DNA of 64,000 bases. Source: Erodium maritimum. Its lineage: Eukaryota > Streptophyta > Magnoliopsida > Geraniales > Geraniaceae. The translations under genes were made by a program, and so were the position numbers. The notes beneath the pieces are model-generated. The model saw only the letters and a list, made by a program, of their open reading frames with translations. It searched no databases and was not told the DNA's origin. The DNA is taken from contig OY997594.1 in assembly GCA_963921825.1 (NCBI GenBank), positions 9,987,001 through 10,051,000 of the forward strand. Reading direction: 5' to 3'. This document shows positions 1 to 10,530 of this stretch, one piece after another (within the stretch, counting starts at the first letter, position 1; each line of letters begins with the position of its first letter).

Positions 1-2190
1 GGGTGTATATCTTGGTGGGGTTGGGGTTCACTTATTTCATGATTTGGAGGTTCCAAATGAAAAATCTGGCCATCAACATGAACAAAAGGATCAACTAGTT
101 CTACACTACACTGTATCTTATCTATTTGCGTTTTGAAGTAGATTAACATTGAACATTTTTGTGATTAACACGTGAATGTTATATTAAGAATTTATGCGCT
201 GAAAATTAGTTACTCAATTTAACATCTCCATGATCTAAAGTACATGTGCCAATTTTCATCCCCATATCTTAAATGAATCATTACCATTTGGAGTAATTGC
301 CATTTGTAGGAAAGAAAGAGCAGAGCAGAACCGCCCCAATTTTCGTGAACACAGTGCTCAACCAACAGCACGCGTAGCGTTTATAATATTGTTTTGTTGT
401 GTAGAGGTGGTCTGTACACGGCACTATCGACTGAAAAATATCAGCCTGCACCGATCTCTCTATATTAACAAGATTATTTTAAACTTTTCTAAGACGTGTG
501 TCACGCCAATGTTGAAGATCTGGTGGAGAATATAATCATTCAGGTCATGTAGTCGGGTTTCGATTATATTTATTTTCGTAATTCTTATCTTATATAACAT
601 GCAATTTTGATATCATGAATGACATTGTCAAAGCAATTTATCGTCGACAGGAAATCATTATTTATCGTTGGGAATTCATTCTTGAAACAATGTTAACAGC
701 ATGACTTGTTTCGCACGAACTGTCACTGGTGCTTTCAAACGAAGACGTGACCGTATTTCTCTTCATAGTCTTTTTCCGTATCCTCTGTGAACTGGTCATC
801 GTATCTATCGGGTTGGTAGACGTGCATAAACGTTGACCAACAACCTTAAAACATCTTCACTTTTCGGTTAGTTGTACTCTAATGCTACTTGTATTTTTTC
901 GTCGACCGTTCTGATAAAATTGGTTGGACGGTCACTAGGGCAAGCTCGGCCTCCCAAAACCTACACAATTTTCGTTCAGACGCGTGTGATATTTAATGTA
1001 GCATTTGTATTGCATTTAGGCTTGAAAAATCGATCGGATGCTCAACTGGGGAGATATATATGGAGGGGATTGTAAGGAGGAGATTGGAGAGGTGTGAATA
1101 AAATGGTTGGAAGATGATGTATATATAATGAAATAGTTGTTAATTTCTAGATACTTTTAGTTTTTGAATTTACAAAAAATATACCTATGTGGTATTTGGC
1201 TAGTAGCATGGATGACTAGCAGTTAGTTGAATCGTCCAAGAAGAGACGATTTCTTGGGGTAAGTATATAGTTTTTCTACTCGTATTGTCCAAATCGCTTT
1301 TCTTTTACTGATTTTTCATGCTTTGCAGGTGCTCTTAATAGTTCTTTAATGTAATCTCCAACTATGAGGCTACAACTTTGTTGTTAAGAATCTCTATCAA
1401 ACTAATGGATTTTGCAATGGTATAAGTTAATTGTGACAAGACATATTTTCTTCAAATAGGAAATAACAATTACAATCCCAAGAATTTATTTATCTGTGAA
1501 TGAATCCGGATGACATTTCAAGATCAAGTGTTATTAAATAGCTTGAACATCCTGATTAACAATCGATAAAAATCAAGGACACCTTTTAAGTTGTAGATCC
1601 AAAATAGTTCTTCCTTATTCATCACATGCTAAATTAATAGATACTTAGAAGAGTACTAACTATCGTATAACAAATGTGCTCACACACAATCAGTTGTATG
1701 AAGATACGGAAGCCTGCATATACACAAAGAAAACAGTTTATCACAAGGTTTTCAACAACCCTAAAAAAACGAAGTTACAAGAAAATAAACACTACCACAC
1801 ACAAAGTACCTCAAGTGAGCACCTATACTATAACATTAACGATATCAAATTACATAGAATATGAACTACTTATGTATCATCCGGTCTAATTGTTTTTGGT
1901 GATCCGTCTTGCTAGTTCTTTCTGAACACAATACACCTCGTGTTGGTTGATTCTATTCTCTATATTAAGAATGATATTGTTCGATTTTGACATCACTGTT
2001 TAGTTGTCACCTATTCACGATTATAACTAAGAAAATATATAATATTAAGAATAACATGTAATTCCTAATTCTTTAGATGAAAGAGTGATTTGCCATGTAA
2101 ATGAACATATACACGATCACGATAATGTATGCTATTTGATTAATGATTAAGACCACATGTGCAGATTTTGAGCTAAAAAAGGAAGGAGAA
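1..2190. other. AT-rich intergenic DNA, no gene seen
   Basis: I find no coding exon, RNA gene or bounded repeat here. The few open frames of 60-70 codons are low-complexity and match nothing I recognise. The stretch holds the downstream flank of the small peptide gene that reads leftward from 2442, so that gene's 3' UTR should lie just below 2191. Confidence 0.5.
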
Positions 2191-2442
2191 TTATGGACAA
2201 ACAATATAATCATCCTGGTGGTGGTCATGATTGGTGAATCGATAATTAGGCCGGAGCCTGTTATGGCAAGGACTTGTACTAATTGGAGGCACTGATCCTT
2301 TCTGAAGCCGCCTTCCGACGCCTATTCGTTCCAAGTTCATAGCTCTGCACCTCCCCGTCGACGTCGACGCCATTGCAACAAGTAGGAGGAACACAATAAC
2401 CACCAACCTCCTTAAACCTACTATAGAACACTCCATGCCCAT
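2191..2442 (-). CDS. Small secreted peptide precursor, IDA-like (IDL6/7-type)
   Basis: Single-exon precursor of 83 aa (81 if the second ATG, at 2436, is used). After MGMECS comes a hydrophobic stretch (LRRLVVIVFLLLVAMAS) that looks like a secretion signal, then a basic spacer and a C-terminal box KGSVPPISTSPCHNRL. That box follows the IDA/IDL pattern KG-x-PPS-x-PS-xx-HN, the mature ligand of HAESA-type receptor kinases in abscission and stress signalling. The Cys before His-Asn recalls IDL6/7-type members as I remember them. I chose the ATG at 2442 because the frame can only be extended to a GTG at 2496, which lies too close to the TATA box at 2501-2510 to be in the transcript. A C-terminal tail of about 20 residues follows the box. 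The PPIST core departs from the usual PPSGPS or PPSAPS, so receptor activity is uncertain. The family call is inference from a short motif. Confidence 0.55.
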   Translation of the reverse strand: MGMECSIVGLRRLVVIVFLLLVAMASTSTGRCRAMNLERIGVGRRLQKGSVPPISTSPCHNRLRPNYRFTNHDHHQDDYIVCP

Positions 2443-2500
2443 ATATATCACCTCCGTATTGTTCTCGTCCTTGCCCCTTCTTTCTTGAGGAGCCACAACA

Positions 2501-2510
2501 TATATTTATA
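2501..2510 (-). promoter_or_regulatory. TATA box of the IDA-like peptide gene
   Basis: On the minus strand this reads TATAAATATA, a good plant TATA box. Initiation 25-35 bp downstream would fall near 2470-2480, about 30-40 bases before the ATG at 2442. This spacing decides the start codon of the peptide gene. Confidence 0.6.
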
Positions 2511-3389
2511 ATTCAAACTTCGCCGTCAACGCGCATATTCGTTGAATTTTTGACAAATAAATGGACTATTTATTATTGTGTTAGCTTTTATGTTGCACCC
2601 ATCCATCTCTCTCTATAATACAATTTAATCTACGTGTCCTTGAATAATTAGTGTTAATTATATGTTTTTAACAAAGGTTCAGGACAAATATGTTTTGGTA
2701 TAATTTACAAGTTCAAATTAATTTAAATAAAACATATTAAGGGTACTTTAATTCTGAATAATAGGTACTTATTAAACATCTTATTTAAGAAACTAAGACA
2801 TTCATTTCCAGATGGATGAATAAAGTACTATTATTAATTTAGTTGCATGCCTTGGAAGCTAATTAAAGGGTGGTAGAATATTTCAATTTTGTGACTGAAT
2901 GAATTGAAGTGAAAGTCAATAAGTGGAACAAATTTCAACAGCAGCCGATTGGGAAAATGAAAGATATTCTTTGAAATTCTGGGCTCGTTTCAGCTTTTGT
3001 TCATTTTAAAAATAAATTAAGAAGAGATTGATCAAAGCATAATTGTGTTTTTTGACTAAACGTGATGTAGCAAAATGATGGCAAGATTTGCGTTAGTGGA
3101 TGAACATGTGTATCTGGATATTAAAGAGAGGTGTAGTGTAGGTATGGGCTTCAAGTTTCAAAGTCCCCACCAACCAAGCCCATGCACGTCTAAGTTTATG
3201 CGGGAGAGGTTTAGGTATGTATGGGCTTGATATTAAAGAGAGTGAATGAGCTTCACATGCAAAAGCCCTGTAATTTGAGACATCAATCAACTCCGCGACA
3301 GTACGATTTATCTGTTTGGGTTTATCCGTTAATGAAACCGACCTCCAAAACCATCACATGTCGATTTTAAGTTTTTTGAACCATGACTT
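2511..3389. other. Intergenic: upstream region of the peptide gene
   Basis: AT-rich DNA with no coding potential. It holds the upstream regulatory region of the minus-strand peptide gene and ends at the target-site duplication of the LINE-like insertion that begins near 3404. Confidence 0.45.
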
Positions 3390-5744
3390 AACTAGTTAAT
3401 CACACAAATAGTTTTCAAGTTTCAAGCTCTCGGAGAACCCACTAGGGTTGCAACAAGAACCCTCTTAGGGTGGCTATTTTCACCATTTCCAGCCGCTCTC
3501 CCCTCACTCCGGCCTATTTTCATGGATTCCGACCACCTTCTTCCCTCCCAGTCGATACAAGAGACGCCGACCGCCCCAGGATTTCTACACGGCGTTTCCT
3601 TCCCGTTGCCTGCTAAGGTCCGGCCTGCCGCCCCGCAGTCCGAGGTACAAGACTCCGGCCGCAACGCACAACCTCTGCTCCTTTCGTCGGCGCCAGCCAC
3701 CCCGGGGAACCGACCGCCTTCGCCACACACGGGTGCGGTCGTCCTCTACGATCCCCGACCCATGGAAAAGGCAATAGCACAGGCGTGGATGGCTCCCCGG
3801 CGTCCACACGCAGAGCTTGGCAGAAACCTGCCCCACCGCCGTGACCCACTCGAGCCCCTGCAGAACCACGTCGCTCCTCCGCCGGTCACTCAACTGAAAT
3901 ATCTTCCGGCGCACATGCAGTAAATCTGGTGGACCAGCCATCGCCTCACCTCATATCTGATACTCGAAAGAATAGGAACCAACCGGAGCGACTCACACCA
4001 GTTTCAGATTGGGAGGACGAAGATAAGGTCCTGGATGTACTGGTCGAGGCCATCCCAGCGGCTACAAACGGCAAATACCTCTTCTTGCTGGCAGGTCGAG
4101 TCGCTGGGGGAAAAAGTCACAACCAGAACGTTGTTTGCGGATTGATGCTGCAACAGTGGAAGGTGGACGGCCTCTAGGTCAAATATCTATCGCCAGACAT
4201 CATCGGGTTTCACTTCCCGTCCTAGGCGATTATGGAGAATATCCTCCACCGTGGGCCGTGGGGGTTTAGAGGTTACCCAGTACTACTGACACCACTCCGA
4301 CCCTACATACAGCCCAACGACATCATCTTCAGCCACATGGAGATAGGGGTTAAGGCTATGAATGTCCCGAGAGACGCCCAGAACCCTAGGGTCCGCGACC
4401 TGATAGCATCCTTTATGAGCACTTAAGTAACCTCGGCCCCTATACCTTTTGTCAGGCGATAGGATGATGAGAGTCAGGTTGGATGTGAACCAGTCGCTAA
4501 GGAGACATATTTGTCTTCGCTTCCCTGGTAACGTCCAACCGCTAAGGAGACATACTCGTCTTCGTTTCCCTGGTAACGTCCAGCCCTCTTTGATTGAGCT
4601 GCAATATTAAAGGTTACCGGAATTTTGCCGTCGATGTGGTAGGCTGACACATCGTTTACCTGACTGCACAACTCACATGCCTGGAATTGGTCGGGAGGAG
4701 GCCCGTTATGATGACTATATAAGGGTCCCAAGACACCTAGATATGGGTCGCCTACTAAAGATGGTCTGGCAGCCCCCGAGACATAGCGGGGAGGTGGAAG
4801 TAGATGATCTCCTGACATGCCTTTCCCTTTCCCTGAATCCGACCAGCAGGCCCAGAGAAGAACTCCTGGGGGTAGTGGCTCCTTCTCAGCAATACCAGTC
4901 ACGAGACCCCAGGAGGTTTCCAAAAGGGAGGACTATCACCCGAAGTCTGACAACATGGCTAAAGTGGTCCCGGAAGGGACAATCATCACAATGAAAGAAG
5001 AATCCCCGAGAGCATTTGGGGGACCGCCGAGGTTTACAAAGCCTGACAACCTGACTAATTTCCACTATGATGGGGATGCTTTTTGCCCGGAAGGATATGC
5101 AGGTGACATGGGGCCTCCAACGGGGAAGGAGAGAGATCCCCACGACCCGTCCGAAAGTACAGGTCCCATCAGATCCAAGTTGATGAAGACCAAGATGAAG
5201 ACCAGGAGCAGACAACTGTACGCTAAAGCTACCTATACCAAGAAAGGTTTGGCGCCGACTAGCATCATCCCCCAGGAGCACAAGCCGGGCAAGGACGAGG
5301 AGGAGCAAACTACACAAGTGGAGGCAATGAGGCCTCCTCTGCAAGAATTAGAAGACCCGGCGGGGGTAGGTTTGGCCGTTTCTAGCCTATATCCACAGAC
5401 CCGGGACTGCCAGTACTTGGAGGTCTCGAGAAAACCGCAATCACAACTCTCTATATTTGGCCGCTTTATATTTATTTTGTTGTTTCTTGGAACTATCTGG
5501 TTTATTTTCTATGCTGAACAATTTGGTTTATGTCTCGTTGTTTTGAGATGTTGGTGAGGGGATGTCGTTAGTTAGTGTCCACGATGAAAAGTAGGCTATT
5601 TCTACGGGTCCATGAGCGCTGAGCTTGTTACGGTCGGCCTAAACACATATCTGGAACCTAGAGCGGTTACGTTCTACATTGTATGTTTTTTTTTGCAGTA
5701 ATGCACTTCCCCGGTTACCCGTTTAAAAAAAACTAGGTAATCAC
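3390..5744 (+). mobile_element. ORF1-only LINE-like retroelement with TSD
   Basis: The insert spans about 3404-5730 plus a short A tail (5724-5732). It is flanked by AACTAGTTAATCAC (3390-3403) and AACTAGGTAATCAC (5731-5744), a 14-bp target-site duplication with one mismatch. Inside, in several broken frames, is a gag-like LINE ORF1: a Pro-rich N-terminus from MDSD at 3522; a segment at 3929-4177; a DUF4283-like segment at 4232-4426 (ILHRGPWGFRGYPVLL, then a degraded NVP); and a CX2CX4HX4C zinc knuckle near 4620-4675 (CRRCGRLTHRLPDC). A Lys/Glu-rich tail follows to about 5557. No endonuclease or reverse transcriptase is present. ORF1 runs straight into the 3' end, which is shared with the copies at 10.5-11.3 kb and 54-55 kb. 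It would therefore be mobilised in trans by a full LINE. Frameshifts and stops show it is not functional. Confidence 0.8.
4489..4585 (+). repeat. Two tandem copies of about 49 bp inside the LINE ORF1
   Basis: CGCTAAGGAGACATA...CCTGGTAACGTCCA occurs twice in a row with a few substitutions. It corresponds to the ORF1 segment that ends RLRFPGNVRPV in intact relatives, so it is a local duplication inside the dead ORF. Confidence 0.7.
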
Positions 5745-5791
5745 GATTTTAACCACATAATCTCTAGTTGAACCGATTCATTCGAAAATTT

Positions 5792-8536
5792 TTGAGTGTA
5801 AGACCCGCCCCCGGTCGATCCCGGTAGAACCGGTGAACCCTAACTAAGTTTGACTTTCGACCGGAAAAGTCAACCGATGACTCGGAAAGTCACTCGGGAC
5901 CTTTCCGGGGCCCAAAAAGCCTAGCCAACTTCACGGTTAGCTTAGTTGGGTTGTTTCCTTCAGGTTGACTGTAATATTGTTAAAGTCAACCGTCAGTCAA
6001 ACTTGGGCTTTATATCGGTTGTTTTCCGATAAAATCTTGGAAAGCTGGAAAGTAATTGAGTGGGAGTGACCACACATGACACTTGTCATGCTTGGCTTGG
6101 AGGATGAAAATGGGACTTCAAATGACCCTCATACCCTCCTAACTTACCTTTAAAGGGATAAGACCTTAAGGGCTTTTGAGTAAATTGACATTTTAGGTCA
6201 TTTAAAGGAAAGGGAGCAACAATTCAGCTCATTTCTTGTTGGTGCAGCCGAAATTCACTAGGAGAGAGGAGGATGAGAGCTCATTTCTTGAGGAAGAAGA
6301 TAGAGAAGAAAGCTTGGATTTTGGAGCTTGTTCTTGGTCCTTTTGGCTCCATTTTCACTTCATCTTCTTCATCTCATCTCCCTAGAGGTAAGGATACTCT
6401 TAACCCTCCATTTCATACACTTCCAATCTATGGGTTTTGTGGGTTTTGGCTTAAAAGTTGAAGAACTTGCTTGTGGGTATTGCTTGGAGAAGAAGTAGTG
6501 AAGTAGGATGTTTGGATTGTATTTTGGTTGAAGTTTTGATGAACCCATTGAGGGTGTTGATGTTGGGTAACTTTGGATGAACATTTTGGAGTTGAGAAGA
6601 CTTGGAAATGGGGTTTTTATGGTGATGTTCGTGAAACTCGAGTTAGGGAAGAAAGGGGAAGAAACTGGTCAGGTTTGATACGGAACGTGGTATGGAGAGT
6701 GCCACATTCCGGCCCTCTGAGCGGCACGGAACGTGCCACATTCTGGCCCTCCGAGCGGCACGGAACGTGCCACAATCCGGCCCTCCGAGCGGCACGGAAC
6801 GTGCCACATTCCGGCCCTCCGAGCGGCACGGAACGTGCCACATTCCGGCCCTCCGAGCGGCACGGAACGTGCCACATTCCGGCCCTCTGAGTGACATGGA
6901 ATGGGTCACATTCCGTATCAGACCCCCAGAGCCCAAAACCCTTCCTTTTAGCTCAATTTGATTCCCACATCACCTCTTCAAACCTTTGGTCCATTTATGA
7001 GTATTGTTGGGTATTGTGGGGAGAAGAGCACTTCGTTGGAGAAACTAATTTGTGGTCTTTTGTGGTCCAAGACTGTGGAACCGAGCTAGGAAAGAAGGAA
7101 GAACGTGGGTGCGAGTTGAAGAACGAAGACCTTGAAGACCGTAGACCTTGCCGGTACCTGTGTGAAGAACGGTGTGGTGACTATCGTTTGTGACATCAGA
7201 GTGTTGAGAGGAAGACCGTGAGGTAGGGAAAGTCTTAACTTCTCGTTTAAATGCTTAGTATGCATGTTAGGCTAATAAAATCGGAAAGGTCCTACAAATG
7301 CCTATAGGATGCGAATAACTACATTAATTGTCCTTTAATTACTAATAACCGGAAGTGTCTAGTGGTCAATGATTAGGATGCCAATCACTAGTGTAACTCG
7401 CTTTCAATACTTGGGAATTGTTTTACTGGTAGAGTGGCCTTGGCAAAGCCCTCGGATTAGTCGTGTGTTAGGATCACATGCTTGGTTGTTTGGTTGCTTA
7501 GTGGATAGGCTAAAGAGTCTAATGGAACTAGTTGAAGTGCATATTTGAATGCTCGATTGAAGGTTTCCATGATTGGTTGATTGAACTCGTGCTTGACTGT
7601 TGGTTGTATTTGAATGATTGCTTGATTTCCTTAAATGGTTGTTTGGAGCATCGAGTATGACTGGTTGTACCGAGCGGTGCAATCAGGTGATCGATGCCCC
7701 GATGGGTCGTAACTGGTAAGTGAACGGTAAGTTGTGATTGTGTTATTCGTGTGTTGTGATCATGTGATTCGTGTGCTGTGTGTTGTGATGAAACGATGAT
7801 GCGTGAGCTATGTGTGATAGTGAAGCGGTGTTTGTTGGGAATGGATTGCTTCGTGTTTCGGTTTGAGTGTGTTACTCAATTATCATTTGATTATTATTGA
7901 ATTGCCCAAGTGTATGCTTCCTATGCGAGTAATACCTTGGTTCCCGAGGACATAAAATCCCTTGGAGACGTTTATGAGAATCCCGATGATAAGCGCCCTC
8001 AGGGGGTTGTTTCCGGTAGCCTCAATGATATGCGTCTCCTCTGGATTTGAGGGAAAATCTGAGAGGACACATCATATGTGGATCGGAGGGTGGTGACTTC
8101 ATGTGCCACAGCATTGATTGGATTACCTGTTGCCCGTAATTGTTAAGAGTTATCTTGTTGACTTTGCTGATGAAATTATTGAGTTTAAAGTCCACTTTGT
8201 TATGTATTTTCCCTACTGAGCGCAAGCTCACCCCTATGAGTTTATTGTTGTGATTACAGGCTTGATTGAGGAGTAGAGGCTCGGGAGCTTCTTGGTGTGG
8301 GTGTCTTATTAGAGACTTCGTTTATGTTTTTACTTCAGTTTTTGAACAAACCTTGTTGGAGGATTATTAATACACCCCTGGAGGGTTTTATTTGTGTTTT
8401 AAATTGAGTTATGTGGATTTGAGTTTTATATTGGAGATTTTCAGGAAGTTAGTGTTGAGTTATTGCCTTTTTAATCGTTTTATCTTAGTCATGCCTCGAG
8501 TCCGGGCAAGAACCGGATTTGGGGCGTGACATTGAG
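5792..8536 (+). mobile_element. Solo LTR (family A/B), 2.7 kb, TSD TTGAG
   Basis: The element is 5797-8531 (2735 bp). It begins TGTAAGACCCGCCCC and ends GATTTGGGGCGTGACA, so it has the TG...CA ends of an LTR, with an imperfect inverted terminal repeat (TGT-A-G-CCCC / GGGG-C-T-ACA). TTGAG flanks it on both sides (5792-5796 and 8532-8536), a perfect 5-bp duplication of the integrase type. I see no internal gag or pol and no second LTR, so this looks like a solo LTR left by recombination. It shares extended homology with 22707-25385, for example the blocks near 7220-7440 and CTACTGAGCG-AAGCTCACCCC near 8213. The superfamily is probably Ty3/gypsy; that part is inference. Confidence 0.8.
6701..6904 (+). 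repeat. Tandem array, six 34-bp units, in the solo LTR
   Basis: Six 34-bp units in direct tandem (204 bp). The consensus is GCCACATTCCGGCCCTCCGA followed by GCGGCACGGAACGT, and the sixth unit is diverged. Where units meet they create GGCACG-GAA-CGTGCC, a perfect 6-bp inverted repeat around GAA. The other solo LTR of the family (22707-25385) lacks the array at the equivalent place, so it arose after the copies diverged. Confidence 0.9.
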
Positions 8537-8639
8537 CACTTCTCTGTTTAGAACAGGCCCGGTCCGTCCACTTGACGTACCAAAGCAATAATTAACTAAG
8601 GTCATCGTAAAAAATAGACCTGAAATTAATTAAACCTAA

Positions 8640-9060
8640 TTTTTTTTGTCATGTCAGACTAATGCAGAACCATTCATCACTGACTAAACTATTCGACCGA
8701 TATTGAATACAGTATCGTCGGTGATGATCATTATCAACGTTTGAGTTCGTCAAACAAGATTCTTGGGTAATGAATCATTTTTTACTTCATTATCGACAAA
8801 GTTTCAAGACATCAAGAATTGGTCGTGATGAATTTCATCACTGACTAAGAGTAATGGTCGGTAATGAATGTTCAACACCGACCAACATATTCATTCGGTA
8901 AAACAATTTATCACCGACGAACCTAATTGGTTTGTTGTGAAATACATCACTGACCAGAATAATTGGTTGGTGATGAATGACTTCCGATTTATTACCGACC
9001 GAACCATAACGCAAGTGATGAAATTTCATTATCGGCGTTGTTTAACATTTCGTCGGCTAA
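8640..9060. repeat. Diverged dispersed GATGAA / ACCGACNAA motif cluster
   Basis: Many short variants of ATCACCGAC(G/C)AA and its complement (for example near 8690, 8865, 8910, 8950 and 8990) occur on both strands over about 400 bp, just before a TA microsatellite. Dense two-orientation 10-12 bp motifs of this sort are typical of the subterminal regions of CACTA (En/Spm) DNA transposons. No CACTA terminus or transposase is visible, so this is a suggestion only. Confidence 0.35.
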
Positions 9061-9085
9061 TATATATATATATATATATATATAG
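9058..9085. repeat. (TA)n microsatellite
   Basis: About 13 consecutive TA dinucleotides, following the motif cluster and preceding the foldback element. Confidence 0.85.
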
Positions 9086-9157
9086 AAATCCTGCACCCAA
9101 ACATATATTACGTGCAAGTTTATGGTAGAGTCTTTTTTAAGGTTATTTGGAGAAAGT

Positions 9158-9513
9158 TTTTTTTGGTTATTTTCATCTCACTACCTTAGCTATGTGTTTT
9201 ATTTCATCTCACTACCCTAACTATTTTTTTGTGGCACCTCAATACCCTAAAATGCATTTTTGTGACATTAAAATCTGTTTTTTTTTTAAAAAAAATTTGA
9301 AAACCAATGGCATGCTTTTGAAAATTTAATTGTTAGTGAGGGGTATTATGTACTTTTTAAGTGTTTCATCAAAAAATGGATGGTAAATTGACGACGAGTA
9401 TCAAAAGGGAAAAAATGCATTATAGGGTAATGAAATGCCACAAAAAAAATTAGGGTAGTGAGATGAAAAAATCACATGATTAAAATAGTGAGATGAAAAT
9501 AACCCAAATTTCT
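9158..9513. mobile_element. Foldback / MITE-like element with about 100-bp inverted arms
   Basis: The left arm starts TTGGTTATTTTCATCTCAC. The right arm ends with the complement, GTGAGATGAAAATAACCCAA. Within the arms, blocks such as CATCTCACTACCCTAA, GTGGCA and CCCTAAAATGCATTTTT reappear in inverted order as AAAAAATGCATTATAGGGTA, TGCCAC and TTAGGGTAGTGAGATG. The loop is about 150 bp. There are no coding frames. The ends lie in T/A-rich DNA, so the target-site duplication cannot be called. Confidence 0.6.
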
Positions 9514-9519
9514 TAATAA

Positions 9520-10289
9520 TCCTTTTTTTCTTCTCTATTTAGATGAGAAATATTAATAAAATCATCATTTATAAAAAGAAATGTAATTCGATGTTATTGA
9601 AATCCATAGATAAAGATAGACAACTAATTTGTCACGGTCTTATATATGCACATCGATCATGTCAAGCTGAATGGCAGTGTCCCTTATAGGGGGCGGTTTT
9701 AGGTTGTTTGTGCGTAAATCTCGATAACTAATAATAGGGCTTATACAGCGTTGATTTGATTACACTTTGTCCAACTTTTGATATGTTTCACAACATTAAA
9801 CATCTAAAGCAACGCAACCAAAGGTAGGTTTTGAGAAAAAGGGCAGTAATGTCAAGTGTCGAATGGCACCGTCCTATCTAATTGAAAGCCCTTTCCCCAA
9901 CTGATGTGGTGGTCGCTTTCTACTTCCTTAATTATCATCTTCTTCGCTTTTATTCTATAATTTCAAATGAATAATTATTGTTTACAAAAATAAGATGAAT
10001 ATGATGATATGTCTTCTCCGGGGAAGGTTCATCTAATGTATGCATGTGGTGAATGAAATATATATGGGCTCTAGCTTTGGTTTGAAGACGTCAGGCGTGC
10101 ATGGCGATGAGTCACGGTGCTCATCATAAAGGCCATGACTTGCTTTGCTTGGTCGGCTAGCTAATCTTTCCACCAACTCAGTATGCATACAATTTCAACA
10201 TATGTAATCATGTATATACATTTGTTAACTTAGCTATAATAATTTTGTTATTATTTTATGAATCCCAAATAACATAAACTTTCAATAGG
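9520..10289. other. Intergenic, no gene seen
   Basis: Non-coding DNA with no recognisable exon or bounded repeat. A GAGTCACG-type element near 10110 could be a cis-motif, but no gene is adjacent to use it. Confidence 0.4.
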
Positions 10290-10470
10290 ATCGCGATCGG
10301 CTGTTCTTATCGGAGGATCAATAAGAAAGATCGATCTAATCGTTGGTTGTCTAGACGTTGTGTCGTTTTGTTCGAGAGTTATCATCTCGCTGATTGTTCT
10401 TTGGATTCTCGAGAACGGCCAATAAATGCAATGCTTATGTTTAATGAATATTTAGTTATTTAAAAAGAAA
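10290..10470 (+). repeat. 5'-truncated retroelement 3' end, same family as 62880-63076
   Basis: The block GCGTTGTGTCG / ACGTTGTGTCG, the palindromic GAGAGCTATTATCTC / GAGAGTTATCATCTC, then GT(C)GTTCTT-GGATT and a final TTAATGAAT are shared in order with the 3' end of the retroelement at 61.85-63.08 kb. The copy here ends in an AT-rich tail. It is a short, old fragment. Confidence 0.55.
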
Positions 10471-10530
10471 TCGATGTGGGAAATAAAATTTACGAGATCA
10501 AAGTTAAGTAGTTGATGAAGTATTAATAGT

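Noticed and set aside
2443..2496. Extension of the small peptide to 101 codons
   Set aside because: The extension starts with GTG, not ATG, and begins only about 5 bp from the TATA box, so it would lie outside the transcript.
8640..9060. A complete CACTA transposon
   Set aside because: Only dispersed ACCGAC-type motifs are present. There is no CACTA end, 3-bp duplication or transposase, so I report only a motif cluster.
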